Counted from the first letter of the stretch, positions 10,006-20,551 are shown. The stretch: 64,000 nt of DNA from Trichomonas vaginalis G3 (GCF_026262505.1 NC_067204.1:3133797-3197796), one strand, 5' to 3'. Numbers and translations: made by a program. The notes: generated from the sequence alone by a model not told the origin.

Positions 10006-10818
10006 ATGAATTTTACAAAACCACCGTTACCGTTCTTTGGAAATAAGAGTAAATGTAAAGATATTATATTGAGAGAACTTAAGAAACTACCGAATGGTCT
10101 AACATTTGTAGATTTGTTCGGTGGAAGTTTCTATATATCCCATTTGTGCCATACAATATTCCCAGACTCAAAGATTATATGCAATGACTTCGACAACTAT
10201 ATGGACCGTCTAACATATACCAGACACAAACAATATATTGAAAGAGTTAAAAGAAGATACCTATAGGTAAGATGGAACGTATACCATTAGATAACAAAAA
10301 TATTGTGAGAGAGGTTTTGAAAAAAGCAGAATATATAGACTGGGATAGTATATCTGCTAGACTATTATATAGTGGTTCTATAAGAGTTCATGACATTGAA
10401 ACACTTATGTCAAAAGTTTTATATCTTAACTATACAAATGTTTTCAAAGAGGACATAGAAAAATATATTGAGGGTATAGAGTTTGTGAGATGTCATTGGA
10501 CAGAGTTGTATGAAAAATATAAAGACAAGGAAAATGTTTTCTTATAGTGGACCCGCCGTTCTATAAACAATGGGATTTCAATACCAAGTAGACTGGACTT
10601 TGAGAGACTCTTTAGAAACTTTAGACGTTTTACATAACCATCCATGCTTTTACTTTACATCCGATAAAAGTGGTTTGGAAACCGTTATGAGATGGTTAGA
10701 GGACATACATGACTATGAGTTTATATATGACAAGATAGAATATGAGAGAGGTCCTATAAACTGGAGAAAGTGTCATAACAAAGAAATTTTATTAGTAAGT
10801 AAATGTGGTTTGAAATAG
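10006..10818 (+). pseudogene. D12-class adenine DNA methyltransferase, interrupted copy
   Basis: A broken copy of the gene at 27566-28384, with the same N-terminus (MNFTKPPLPFFGNKS), the DLFGGS AdoMet motif and a DPPF catalytic region. It is the first gene inside the left terminus, preceded by a T-rich block and AT-rich leader. Confidence 0.8.
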
Positions 10819-10934
10819 GACTACTTGTTTTAGGTTTTTTCCATTGTGTCATTTATTTATTTGACGTGGCAGAAAAGTACAGAGAATATGAAGATGAACC
10901 AATGCCTGCAAATGTTCAGTATATGTACTCGTAA
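10803..10934 (+). CDS. Small single-pass membrane protein (43 aa)
   Basis: A 43-codon ORF starts inside the end of the methyltransferase gene. The N-terminal half is one hydrophobic helix (IGLLVLGFFHCVIYLF), followed by a charged tail ending QYMYS. Element C has it with near-identical residues (28369-28500), so the frame is conserved although it is short. Its role is unknown; a membrane or virion-associated peptide is possible. Confidence 0.5.
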   Translation: MWFEIGLLVLGFFHCVIYLFDVAEKYREYEDEPMPANVQYMYS

Positions 10935-10957
10935 GAGATATTTTTATCTAATATTAA

Positions 10958-11318
10958 ATGGACGCACAGAACTTAGCGAATGCACAGCAACCTGGACAAC
11001 AACCCAGAGAATATTCCAAATGAAGTTAGAATACAAACTGCAATGGCAAACTATGGTCAAGTGCCAACAGATGTACAAATGCAAACTGCCATGTCAAATG
11101 ACGCTGCGTTAGGTTTGCCACCATGGTATGCAAATATGAAATGGAAAGAGTTTTATACAAACCCTGAAGTGGGATATAAACAACTTTATGCAGATGACGC
11201 GAACACAGGAGTTGACCCAGAATATGTTTTCTACCAGAGGAGAAACAGAATGTATGAGCTCCAGTTAAAGAATGCTATGGAACTCAACAGGAAACGTAAG
11301 AGACTAGGCGGACATTAG
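10958..11318 (+). pseudogene. Small Polinton protein ending KRKRLGGH, interrupted copy
   Basis: Broken counterpart of the 120-residue protein at 28524-28886; the C-terminal two thirds (NDAALGLPPWYANMKW to KRKRLGGH) is readable. Confidence 0.6.
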
Positions 11319-11336
11319 ATTTTTACATATAGTAAA

Positions 11337-11570
11337 ATGGGTTTCTTTGGAAGAATAGGAAACTTCTTTCGAAATGTTGGAAAAGGTATATGGAATGGAA
11401 TAAAATCTGTCGGAAAGGGAATTTGGACGGAGTCAAAAATATTGGTAAAAGAGTAGGTCAGTTTGTTGGTATTATACCTAAAGACCCTGAACCAGAAGAG
11501 CAAGCTCCTGTTATACAACAGCCTGAACCTGCACCACAGTCTAGTTGGCAACCAAATCCAACACTCAACC
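11337..11570 (+). pseudogene. Amphipathic Gly/Phe peptide gene, interrupted copy
   Basis: Counterpart of the 80-residue protein at 28905-29147: an N-terminal Gly/Trp/Phe amphipathic repeat, then IGKRVGQFVGIIPKD and a Pro/Gln-rich tail. Broken in this copy. Confidence 0.55.
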
Positions 11571-11581
11571 GTATTAAAAAA

Positions 11582-12429
11582 TTATATTTTTACCGTTCGA
11601 TAGTAGTTGTATATGAAACTAAGTTCTAAGTAAAACGCATGGTATAATGGAATTATTCTTTTTTCTTCCATCTGTAGTAAACCATACTTGAAAGCCTGAA
11701 ATACTTCCACTTGGTGGTTCGTATAACTTTGTAGGTTTTTCGTAAAAGTCATTTGCCAAGCATAAAAAAGAGTTTTGGGCGCCAGAAAATGAAGCATGAA
11801 CAATAATAGCAGCTGGGTCGAAAACATCTTTAAATAAATATGGTTCATCTCTTGCATATCGACTGTAAATATTTGCTAAAGGAAGTTTGACTTTCTGATT
11901 TAACATTCTTTGCAAATAATACCATGACATTGCAGTGAATTCTGTATATATTTGTTCGTCTTTCTTGGGATTGTCTTCGTAGATTTGAAATGACACTTGT
12001 GAATTTTGTTTGTCATATACAATTCTCACATAAAGTGTGCTCTCGGTATTTGCATATTCATCGGCATATTTTGCATAACATGATTTTATTTTATCTTCTA
12101 TATTTTTTAACGCAGTCTGTAGAGAAGATGAAAGGTCAACTTGTATTAGCTCAATTTCTTCCCACATTTTTCGTTTCCCTTCAGATATATAATCTATATG
12201 AAACCTTACAATAAATGGAAAACTTTTATCTTCTACAGACACAAACTTCATTCTACGAAAGCCAATAGCTTTTGTGACAGATGGGTCCTTAGCCATCTTA
12301 ATGGGTAGTCAAAACGATAGCCTTCATGCTTTACGGTCTCTGTCTCAAACTTTTGACCGACATTAGTAAAAAGTTCATCTAATGGTTTAGTTGTAGCAAC
12401 TCTTGAATTTTCTTTTTCTATTGAAGCAT
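11582..12429 (-). pseudogene. Vertex-like protein paired with fibre, interrupted copy
   Basis: Counterpart of the 282-residue protein at 29150-29998 and very similar along its length. It is divergent from the fibre gene, starting 18 bp away, so the two probably share a bidirectional promoter. Broken. Confidence 0.6.
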
Positions 12430-12447
12430 ATTTTATCTAGAATAAAA

Positions 12448-13713
12448 ATGTCGAAAGATATTGCTTCCATGAGAGAAATACAACACAACCGACAACTCAT
12501 TATGCAAGCTCTAAATAAGAACACAACAAACTTTTCAAACTATTCTAAGATATCTGAGTCATTGAAAGAAGGAAACTTAAAACTGACATTAACCCCAATG
12601 ACAGATGAGTTTCTGTTTCAAGACAATAAGAACCATACTGTCTGTATAAATCCAACAAAAGGAACTTTAAACGAGAAACCTATAAGTGAACTTCTTTTGA
12701 AGCAGATGTTGACAACAAAGCTGACAAAGAATATGTAGACGATGCAATAGCAAAAAGAAGAAGAAAGAGCTAACAATGCTTATGCAACAAAAGAACATAC
12801 TCATCCTGAACTAGCAGACAAAACATATGTTGACAATAAAATGTCAAGTGAAGTGACAAGAGCTGAAAACGAATATTCTAAAAAGACTCATATACATTCT
12901 ATATCTGAAATAACAGACTTACAAGAAACCTTAAACAGTAAAAGTGACGTTGGACATACACATACATCTTCTGAAATAACAGACTTAAACGTTAGCCTTG
13001 AAAAGAAAGCAGATAAGAACCATACACACGATTTCTTCGCAACTGTTGGTATAGAAAATATTGAAGGAACGGTTGAAGGAGCTGGTGGGGATGTATTGTA
13101 TTGGAAACCTCCTAACTTTCCACAAGGTTTAACATCGGATGACGACATAACAACGAAGAAAGAAATTAGATGTAGAAATGTTTTTGTCATGGAGGATGAA
13201 AATAAAGTTAAATTCACTGCTCAAGATTTATATGACAAGAAAGCAGACAAAACAGAGCTTCAAACATTAAAGACAGAAATACTTCAAACAGTATATCCTA
13301 TAGGTTCTATTTATACGTCAATGAACTCTACCAGACCAGAAGTAGTACTTGGTCTCGGAACTTGGACTCAAATAGTCGACAGGTTTTTGTATTGTGCAAA
13401 CTCTTCAAAGGAAACAGGTGGAAGTAAAACGATTTCAGGTGAAAACTTACCTGCACACAGTCATTACATAAATTTAACTACATCTCAAGCAGGTTGGCAT
13501 AAGCATAGATATTGGGATTGGTCAGGAATGACAAAAGGTCAAGGATATGATGTTAAAGACGACGTTAAGTTTGCTATAAATTGTTACTGGGATGACACTC
13601 AGGGAGAAGGAAACCATACACATCGCGTTTCAGGGTATACGCAAACAACGGGACAAAGTAAAGACTACATGCCACCTTACATGACAGTTTACGCATGGTA
13701 TAGAAACGCTTAG
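12448..13713 (+). pseudogene. Phage-type tail-collar fibre protein, interrupted copy
   Basis: Same domain order as 30017-31567: helical N-terminal part, a short shaft with only one or two HTH-containing repeat units, then the collar domain (YPIGSIYTS, GTWTQIVDRFLYC, GGSKTISGENLPAHSHY) and the closing PPYMTVYAWYR. The shaft is clearly shorter than in element C because there are fewer tandem units. Broken in its 5' half. Confidence 0.75.
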
Positions 13714-14615
13714 TCGTCATTTTCAACTTCTTTAGCATATTCGTCAGGAGTTGTCTTATATTTGTTAGGAACTGTCTTTGAAAGTATACCACCTTGAACT
13801 TTGACAAGTTTGAAACGAGGTCTGACAATAGTCGTTTTATCTTCTGCTTGCAGTCTGTACATTTTGCCATGTTTGCCTAAAACTTCATAATATTCTCTTG
13901 TATACTTTCTTCTATTTTTACGAACACGAATGTGAGTACCTGTCGGGTTCCCATTGTTGTCATAGTCAATAGTATTTTCATATGGGTCGCGTTTAGGTAT
14001 TTCTATTTTTACTTTGTCACCTTTCTGAAGTTTGAAGCCCGGCATTCTTTCTTGTTTGTCTCTTTTGACTAAATTATTAAATATATAGTCTTTCTCTAAG
14101 TCAGGGTTGTTTTTCATTTCTTCGGGGGAGTGGTTTCCCAAACCTTTTTGTTTACGGCTATTGTAAATATTTAAAACTTGTCTCATCTTTGCCATGGAGA
14201 AGTGTCTATATTTGTCGTCATATGACATTTCATTTGCTTCACCACCTTGTGGTTGGTTTAAGTCTCTTAAGATTTTTATACAACTGTCAATGACACCAAG
14301 AGCAGAATGGTTTTGGTCGACAATGAAATATTGGTTTACATTTTTTGAACGCAGATAGTTTTTAATATCATCTGATTTGAAAGAACTTTCACAGTCAGAT
14401 GTCAGTTTTGTTGGATGGTATTTGTCAACGAATATTGTCAAAGCAGTTTTCACATCTAAAATATTTTTGGACTGTAATGGTATGGCTTCACAGTATCTTG
14501 TGTTTTGACCGACAAATATTAGCCAGTATGGTGGTCCATCTTCTCTATACCTCGGAATGTTTTCCAAGATATCCATAAACCAAGCATTTGGTGTTGAACT
14601 AAAGATTTTTATCAT
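13710..14615 (-). CDS. Polinton rve-family (DDE) integrase
   Basis: A retroviral-type integrase catalytic core: first Asp in WFMDIL, second Asp in LTSDCESSF, third region around HSALGVIDSC. A charged segment and a C-terminal SH3/chromo-like beta region (KGDKVKIEIPKRD, later YEVLGKHGKMYRL) follow, as in Polinton integrases. The frame is open upstream of 14615 (NDESKQGPYVSK), so the true start may be further out; no ATG clearly decides it. It would insert the linear element by strand transfer. Convergent with the fibre gene, overlapping it by a few bases at the stop. Confidence 0.8.
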   Translation of the reverse strand: MIKIFSSTPNAWFMDILENIPRYREDGPPYWLIFVGQNTRYCEAIPLQSKNILDVKTALTIFVDKYHPTKLTSDCESSFKSDDIKNYLRSKNVNQYFIVDQNHSALGVIDSCIKILRDLNQPQGGEANEMSYDDKYRHFSMAKMRQVLNIYNSRKQKGLGNHSPEEMKNNPDLEKDYIFNNLVKRDKQERMPGFKLQKGDKVKIEIPKRDPYENTIDYDNNGNPTGTHIRVRKNRRKYTREYYEVLGKHGKMYRLQAEDKTTIVRPRFKLVKVQGGILSKTVPNKYKTTPDEYAKEVENDD

Positions 14616-14684
14616 GAGTGCTTTCTTTGTCGCTTTAGAAACATAGGGTCCTTGTTTGGATTCGTCATTTTTTACCCATAAGAA

Positions 14685-15049
14685 ATGGGTTATTTGGCGC
14701 ATTAGCAGGAGTTGCATCCAGATTTTTGCCCGCAGTGGGAACAATAGCCAGAGGTGTATTTGGAGTTGGAAGGAAGATTTTGAGTACATTAGGTATACTT
14801 AAAGAGAAAGCACAACCTATTATACAAACTGTACAGAAAGGTTGGGATGTAGCACGAGATGCAGCAAATCTTATTCCAAATCCTGAAACAAGAGGAAAAG
14901 TTCAAGGATGGATGGACAATGTAGGAAGACAAGCAGGAAACTATTATAACAAAGCAAATGACTACTATAACCAAGCAGGACACTATATGGACCAAGGTGA
15001 AAGATTCTTTAACAGAGGATATAACCGCACAACAATGGGTAAACAATAA
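14685..15049 (+). pseudogene. Hydrophobic/amphipathic virion-type protein, interrupted copy
   Basis: Counterpart of the 133-residue protein at 32539-32940 (AVGTIARGVFGVGRKIL, later NYYNKANDYYNQAGHYMDQ). Broken near both ends. Confidence 0.55.
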
Positions 15050-15102
15050 CCAACCGCAACCGCCTCAAACGTGGGGAATGTAAAATTTTTTACTGAGATG
15101 AA

Positions 15103-15252
15103 ATGAACAATACAGCATTGAGACAAATGGGTTCAAGATGGATTTGTCGACTTCCAGCAGTTACACCACGTGTTTGTCAAGTTCTTCCTATACCTCAGGA
15201 AGTTTTAGACCGACTTAAAAAACCTAAACAACCAGTTGAAAAACAAACATAA
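15103..15252 (+). CDS. Small conserved Polinton protein (49 aa)
   Basis: Starts MNNTALRQMGSRWICRL and ends KKPKQPVEKQT. The counterpart at 32960-33115 has 51 residues. Upstream is TTTTTTACTGAGATGAA, the same leader that precedes the next gene at 15271. Function unknown. Confidence 0.45.
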   Translation: MNNTALRQMGSRWICRLPAVTPRVCQVLPIPQEVLDRLKKPKQPVEKQT

Positions 15253-15270
15253 ATTTTTTACTGAGATGAA

Positions 15271-15887
15271 ATGACCGAAGAAGTTGAACGGTAGATTTGA
15301 CCACAACAAACAAAAAGTTCAGAACCATTGTCAAAACCTGTCAAAGAACTTACCGATGAAGAGAAAAATTCAATAATAGAAAGTGCCAGGTCTGGAAATA
15401 CAAACCCTAACTACAAAGTCACTTTTCATAGAAATGGAACGGCAAGTATCTCAAAAAAGAAACAGACTCTCACAAATAAAATATTGAAGTCTGAAGGAGC
15501 TTTCGAGACAACAGATGGAAAAGTTTACTTCACTGACCAACAGTTCATTATAGANNNNNNNNNNNNNNNNNNNNNNNNNTCATTATAGAACATCTCATTG
15601 ACTTAGAGTCGAAATATTCTAAACTTTACAACAAACACAAAAAGTTGAAAGAAAACAAAAACAAATGGCATATGATAATTATGAAGATGTTGACGACACA
15701 ACTGTTCCTGCAGGTGAGGTAAAGTCAGAGGAACCGAAAAGTGACGAAAAACCAATAGAAGAAGGTAGCCAAAAACTGAAGATAAACCAAAACCAAAGTT
15801 TAGTTTCCAAACTAAACCAAGTCAACCTTCATTAGCTGGTATGGGTTGGCGTCAAAGACTTCTGGTAGCTGGTGGTTATGTAAAGTA
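15271..15887 (+). pseudogene. Charged Lys/Glu-rich Polinton protein, interrupted copy
   Basis: Counterpart of the 194-residue protein at 33135-33719. It keeps the KELTDEEKNSIIESARSG start region and the acidic Pro/Lys tail. It contains the 25-N assembly gap and other breaks. Confidence 0.55.
15555..15579. other. Assembly gap (25 N)
   Basis: A run of 25 N inside element B; the true gap size is not known from the sequence. Confidence 0.99.
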
Positions 15888-15916
15888 AAGAAAAAAATAT
15901 TTTTTATTTTTATAAA

Positions 15917-16203
15917 ATGCCCCCGTATAGAATGGATAGAAGGTCTGCTAGAATAAAAGCAGAGTTTGAAAGATATGGTTGGAGAGTTTCAAAGAAGTTT
16001 AAATATAGGAAGGAAGACCCATAAAAGTCTATGAAAATTTCTGGTCTTCGCTACGAAATGGATTTGGAAACAGCACGTGCCAATTATCCAAACAGACTAG
16101 AGAGGTTAGAAGAAGAACGTCTTATGGACATGCCTTCGATGTTAGTGAACCTCAAGTTGAAGACACGACGGCTTTGCCCGATTCTACTGGAAAACATGAC
16201 GAA
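15917..16203 (+). pseudogene. Protein-primed PolB, 5' fragment
   Basis: The start MPPYRMDRRSARIKAE matches the polymerase at 33749. Homology to element C ends at 16203, where host DNA begins. A truncated, broken fragment. Confidence 0.75.
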
Positions 16204-16489
16204 TGCTCTTCTTTATATCGCTTATTTAAAACCCTTTACACCGCCTCGTAAACTGCTCTCTAAAAATGTCAATTTCAGTTAAACAGGCTACAATTGTTTT
16301 CTGCTTTCCAGTATATGCGATGGCCCGGCCATCATCTGTTATTTCTGAGACGGAATTCTGAAAGAGGGAATACCATCCATGTTCTATTACATCTCAGAAA
16401 ATGATCGAATTAACCGAAAAAGTTGGACGAATTATCTCGAGGTTCGTATTATTGGTACAAAAAACTATACGTCTAAGTCTCGCTACAGT
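16204..16489 (+). pseudogene. Fragment of DDB1/CPSF160-like gene
   Basis: Plus-strand sequence that can be followed against the minus-strand gene at 18430-18190 (regions IIAYYNPYTLELLSKKS and MDGAIICYVSETESEEG). It is decayed, with frameshifts, and directly abuts the cut end of element B. It is separate from the left arm of the inverted duplication that follows and represents a third partial copy. Confidence 0.6.
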
Positions 16490-16540
16490 TCATAGAGTAA
16501 GAATGTACTTGCCACGCTTAATTTTGTTTTGTTTCCCCAT
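16490..16540 (-). pseudogene. Remnant of RRM gene start
   Basis: An ATG at 16540 and about 16 codons (MGKQNKIKRGKYILTL) correspond to the start of the RRM gene at 19510, including the upstream TTTGTCACTTTTTTGATTAT block. Homology stops where the left arm ends. Confidence 0.5.
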
Positions 16541-17179
16541 TTTGTCACTTTTTTGATTATGAGAATTGACAAAAATTGGAAAAATCTCACTTAAAGAAAG
16601 AATTCCCATCATAAACAGAGTTATTTCTAAGGACTTCTGTCCTCTTTTTGAATTACACTCCAAATAACACATTTGAGTATCGTAGATAATCAAAAAATGA
16701 AATGATGAAAAACATATAATCTCTCATTTCGACAAGGAATTATGCTATTGCTTTATCTTTGTATTGGTGTAGACAAATGATAGTGTGGAAACACAAAAGT
16801 GATAATAGTGCTACGAATACAGTCACTAAGAATAAGCTTATGTATAAGTGTTTATATAATTTGTTACAAATTTTGCATAAAATTTTTTCATCAATGCTAA
16901 GGATAAGCATTTAGAAGAAAGGTAAAACACATGAGAAGATAATTAATGGATTAGATCCAAAAAAAAACTTGATACGCTTTATTTATAAATCAATTAAACA
17001 ATTTGATTTTGGAAATTCAAAGATATCTCCGATGTTACAAGATATTCAAAATATCAACAATTACATTTAGTTGCGCTGTTTTATGAATTTATATATCTCA
17101 TGTTATTGTCCTAACTACTCATTTTTGAATTGTTCCAGAGAAGAAATTTGCACTACTAAAAAAAGTACATTTTTATTGG

Positions 17180-17930
17180 CGAATGAAAAGGAAATATTGG
17201 ATACATAAAACATTCGTCACGTCAACCTAGTACCTATAAACTTTTAATCACAGGAAATTATGTGTTTGATCTGCATGTCAAATGAAGGAATTTGTAAAAC
17301 ATACATATCAGCTTAACTTGCCATTATCTAAACGCAGTCTTTCAAGCGTATTTGTAAGTCCAAATGTAACGAAAATGGAATATACGCGTCCGATGTATTC
17401 CAAAAATATTACAACAATTCATGTCGAAGGATGTGTTACGCAATTTGTCGAAAGGAAAAAACCCGAAAATGGAAAGGGCTTATTCGCGATACAGTGAAAG
17501 AAGAAACGAGGCAAGCTGGAAGATCATCTGTTATGTTTCATGAGGACGGAATCTGACAGAGGGAAACCTCCAATGTTCTATTATCATCCAGAAAAGTGTC
17601 GGAAATTACCGAGTTGACACTTTAGTTACAAAATTCAGCAAGTAATTACGAGGGTCCTCTCTACCATTCTGGATGATACACAAAATAATCGTGCCTCTAT
17701 ATTTTACGCCAAAAAGACAATATGGGATAACCAATACGCTCAGAACGGAATTACTAAATTTGTTAATCCAAAAATAACTTACCCAGTTACTTCAGGAGAA
17801 GATACTACTTTACTTATCTTAAGTCCTTGTCCATTCGCCTGACCACAGGTTCTTTTGCAATGGCCTGCTCCGCCGATAAGTGTCCGGCGAATCCATTGTT
17901 AAATGTATTCTCCCTCTCTCAACGAAGCAT
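17180..17930 (+). pseudogene. Decayed DDB1/CPSF160-like gene copy
   Basis: Plus-strand copy of the gene at 17819-18967. Alignable stretches include KYWIHKT near 17195, NGIYRSMYPK near 17380, then, after an internal deletion, DGAIICYV near 17520 and FYYISE near 17580. Numerous frameshifts and stops. It shows that the left arm is the decaying one. Confidence 0.6.
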
Positions 17931-18967
17931 ACGCTTGTAAACTCTTGTCTCTTTTTGTGATTATGAAGGGAGAGATTTACAAGCGTATGCTTCGTTGGAG
18001 GAGGAGATATTAACAATGATTCGCCACTTATCGCGATAGCCATCAAAACCTTGTCAGCGAATGGCAAGAGCTTAGTAAAGTAATGTTCTTCTCTTGTAGT
18101 AACTGGTATTTTTGTAACATTGAAGTTTAATTCGTCTGAAATTTGATAAAACTCCATTTTTTCTGTAAAAAAGCACGATGATTTTTCATCAAATGGTAGA
18201 CCCTCGTGAATTACTTGCTGAATTTGTACTAAAGTGTCAACTTCGGTTAATTCGACATTTTCTGAGATGTAATAGAACATTGGAGGTATTCCCTCTTCAG
18301 ATTCCGTCTCAGAAACATAACAGATGATGGCGCCATCCATATACTGGAAAGCAGAAAACAATTTGTAGCCTGTAACTGAAATTGACTTTTTAGAGAGCAG
18401 TTCGAGGGTGTAAGGGTTGTAATAAGCGATAATATTTCCTCCTTCTATCCTACATAATGTCTTTCCTGGAGTAATAAAAGATAATAAAACAAAATTCGTT
18501 GGTTTATCAACTTTCGTTATCCTCCAGTTGTTAATATCGAAAGATGAAAGAGATCCGTGCGGGCAAGATGTTATTAAAAGGCTATCTATCATGAAAAGGT
18601 TGGTTGGGTTAATTCCTAACGGTTTTAACTCAAGAACGTGGAGAACTTTGAATAGAGCTTCTTTTCTATCGAATATGTAGTGGACTATATCGTTTTTTCT
18701 TAACGCAAAAAAGGTATCTATTCCATTTTCGGGTTTTCCTTTGACAATTGCGTACACTTTCGACATGAATTGTTGTAATATTTTTGGATACATCGAGCGG
18801 TATATTCCATTTTCTAATTTGACTTCAAATACTTGAAGATGCGTTAAATAATTAATGATTGTATATTCAATTCCTTCATTTACAGCGTCAAACCAATTTC
18901 CTGTGATAAAATTTATAGGATAGGTTGACGGACGAATGGTTTTATGTATCCAATATTTCTTTTCCAT
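17819..18967 (-). CDS. DDB1/CPSF160 (MMS1-N)-like beta-propeller protein, truncated
   Basis: 382 codons from the ATG at 18967. The N-terminus (IRPSTYPINFITGNWF, then LQVFEVKLENG) and the MIDSLLITSCPHGSLSSFDIN region resemble the first propeller of the DDB1/CPSF-A/SF3B3 family; this rests on eye alignment only. Family members run about 1,100-1,300 residues, so some two thirds is missing. The last ~55 residues read into the palindrome centre and are probably not native. Upstream on the minus strand is AAAAAAGTGACA, as before the divergent RRM gene 542 bp away. A scaffold for ubiquitin ligase, splicing or polyadenylation complexes would be the family role. Confidence 0.45.
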   Translation of the reverse strand: MEKKYWIHKTIRPSTYPINFITGNWFDAVNEGIEYTIINYLTHLQVFEVKLENGIYRSMYPKILQQFMSKVYAIVKGKPENGIDTFFALRKNDIVHYIFDRKEALFKVLHVLELKPLGINPTNLFMIDSLLITSCPHGSLSSFDINNWRITKVDKPTNFVLLSFITPGKTLCRIEGGNIIAYYNPYTLELLSKKSISVTGYKLFSAFQYMDGAIICYVSETESEEGIPPMFYYISENVELTEVDTLVQIQQVIHEGLPFDEKSSCFFTEKMEFYQISDELNFNVTKIPVTTREEHYFTKLLPFADKVLMAIAISGESLLISPPPTKHTLVNLSLHNHKKRQEFTSVCFVERGRIHLTMDSPDTYRRSRPLQKNLWSGEWTRT

Positions 18968-19560
18968 TCGCCCAATAAAAATGTCACTTTTTTAGTAGTG
19001 CAAATTTCTTCTCTGGAACAATTCAAAAATGAGTAATAGGACAATAACATGATAATATTAAACACAACTAAAGTCAAGTTGATATTGATAGCTTAGCATG
19101 GATATCTTTGAATTTCAAATCAAATTTTTATTATATAAAGCGTATCAAGTTTTTTTTGGAATCAATCCATTTAAGTATTCTTCATGTTTTACTTATCTTC
19201 TAAATGCTTATCCTTAGATATGAAAAATTTATGAAAATAACAAATTTTAACATTATAATAAGCTTATTATTAGTGACTGTATAGTAGCCAGTATCACTTG
19301 TGTTTACACTATATTCTCAACTCAATACAAAGATAAGAATAGCATAATTTTGTGAAATGAGATTATATCAATTTCATTTTTGATATATCTAGATACTAAA
19401 ATGTGTTATTTGGAGTGTATTAAGAGGCAGAAGCTTAGAAATAACTCTGTTGGATTCTTTTTAAGTGAGATTTCATATTTTGTCAATTTATAATCAAAAA
19501 AGTGACAAAATGGGGAAAAAACAAAATAAGCGTGCAGTCATCTTCTATGAACTGCCAGCA
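17956..19560. repeat. Right arm of host inverted duplication
   Basis: The better-kept arm, carrying the open DDB1/CPSF160-like frame, the divergent intergenic region (including TGTCACTTTTTT at 18982-18993 and AAAAAAGTGACA at 19496-19506) and the first codons of the RRM gene. By eye the arms differ by many substitutions and indels, so the duplication is not recent. Confidence 0.75.
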
Positions 19561-19773
19561 GATTTAGACATTGTTTTATTCAAATACGAACTCGAGAAAT
19601 TCGGAGAAATTCAGTTTTTCGATATGCCAAGAAATTCAGAAGGGAAATGGGACAGAACATGCATTGTTGCTTATCTTTTTGATACAGATAACGAAAAACT
19701 CCTTTGTAATGTACCTAGAGTAGTATTTTGCGGCGTTCATCTTAAGGCAAGATTTGGCTATCACCAATTCTAA
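19510..19773 (+). CDS. Single RRM RNA-binding protein
   Basis: 87 residues from the ATG at 19510. One RNA-recognition motif fills the protein: RNP2-like VIFYELP near the start, RNP1-like CIVAYLF in the middle, and the alternating alpha/beta pattern expected for beta1-alpha1-beta2-beta3-alpha2-beta4. The basic lead MGKKQNKR and the short tail leave room for no other domain. The start is preferred over the upstream in-frame Met because AAAAAAGTGACAAA lies immediately before it, as at other starts here. It resembles small splicing-type RRMs (U2AF/SF3b14-like), but the exact family is uncertain. Confidence 0.65.
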   Translation: MGKKQNKRAVIFYELPADLDIVLFKYELEKFGEIQFFDMPRNSEGKWDRTCIVAYLFDTDNEKLLCNVPRVVFCGVHLKARFGYHQF

Positions 19774-19942
19774 GAATATCATTCGATTGATATCAAATAC
19801 GATTTCATATCTTTGTTGTTAATAAATAGATTGTTTATTTACGTTAGTTTTATTTGTATTTTGTTACTTACAAAATGTTATCACTTAATCTGAATACTTA
19901 CAAGAACATTATATAAGCTTTGACATTCTTGTATATGAGTAC

Positions 19943-20551
19943 ATGTTCATACATAAAATTTACAAAGAGTTACTTGATAAGTTTATCGCTCTCGGTGCAG
20001 AAATGAACAAGGAAAAATCTGATGAAACCAATCAAGATCAGATTTTCAACATTTCCGAATCTATTTCTAAAGTACCAGCTTATTTCCAAGTAATGCGTCC
20101 AGGACGTAAATATTTGGATCAATACAAACTTTCCTTCCTTGACCAAAATACAGGACGTGAGACAGAAAAAGGAATTGCATTTATTTTCAACGATATCCTT
20201 ATTTTAGTACAAGATTTCCAGACAGGAAATCACAGTTCCAAGTTAGTATTCTGCGATGCAATTCCAATCTCATCGATCAAGTTCAGAGCCTGTTCATTCA
20301 ATCAATTCGCAGATAAGGCCTGCCTCCTTAGAACAGATACTTCTGCTTACAATTTGTTGATGAAGGAATCAAAGGAAAGAGACGCTTTCATCAACTTCGT
20401 CAAGAAACAAAAGAAGAAAATTTCTCACAGAATTAAAGATCAAACTAAGAATGGAACAACTCACATGCAATCTATTATATCAGAGATTAGCAGTTCCTAC
20501 AAAGAACCTCAAAAGATTACAAGCAGATCTAAAATGCTTGCATCTTGGTAA
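19943..20551 (+). CDS. RhoGEF PH-domain half, 5' truncated
   Basis: The start region (IYKELLDKFIALGAEMNKEK) has the character of the last DH helix, and residues ~45-160 form a PH domain (KYLDQYKLSFLD, GIAFIFNDILILVQD, then a C-terminal helix KERDAFINFVKKQKK). A basic Ser/Lys tail follows. A bare DH end plus PH with no DH core is not a normal gene, and the sequence begins where the DH frame at 6837-7514 breaks off, with TTCATA shared (19946-19951). Most likely these are the two parts of one RhoGEF separated by rearrangement; two independently broken paralogues remain possible. Confidence 0.65.
   Translation: MFIHKIYKELLDKFIALGAEMNKEKSDETNQDQIFNISESISKVPAYFQVMRPGRKYLDQYKLSFLDQNTGRETEKGIAFIFNDILILVQDFQTGNHSSKLVFCDAIPISSIKFRACSFNQFADKACLLRTDTSAYNLLMKESKERDAFINFVKKQKKKISHRIKDQTKNGTTHMQSIISEISSSYKEPQKITSRSKMLASW

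Larger units (their letters stand above)
9720..16203 (+). mobile_element. Polinton/Maverick element B, left-end part, cut off in PolB
   Basis: It runs from the poly-A and left terminal repeat through methyltransferase, small virion-type genes, vertex-like and fibre genes and integrase into the first ~95 codons of the polymerase gene. There it stops abruptly against host DNA. Gene order and sequence parallel element C (27363-33750) at high identity. It is heavily broken (roughly a dozen breaks) and truncated, and contains a 25-N assembly gap. It is probably a recent copy that has begun to decay. Confidence 0.88.
16490..17955. repeat. Left arm of host inverted duplication
   Basis: The arm is an inverted, diverged copy of 17956-19560. 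Going left from the centre it has the gene's distal part, its start (17180), the upstream intergenic region, and the first codons of the RRM gene (minus strand, ATG at 16540). It lacks several hundred bases present in the middle of the right-arm gene. At the centre a perfect 22-bp inverted repeat (17920-17941 with 17976-17997) encloses a 34-nt loop. Confidence 0.75.
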
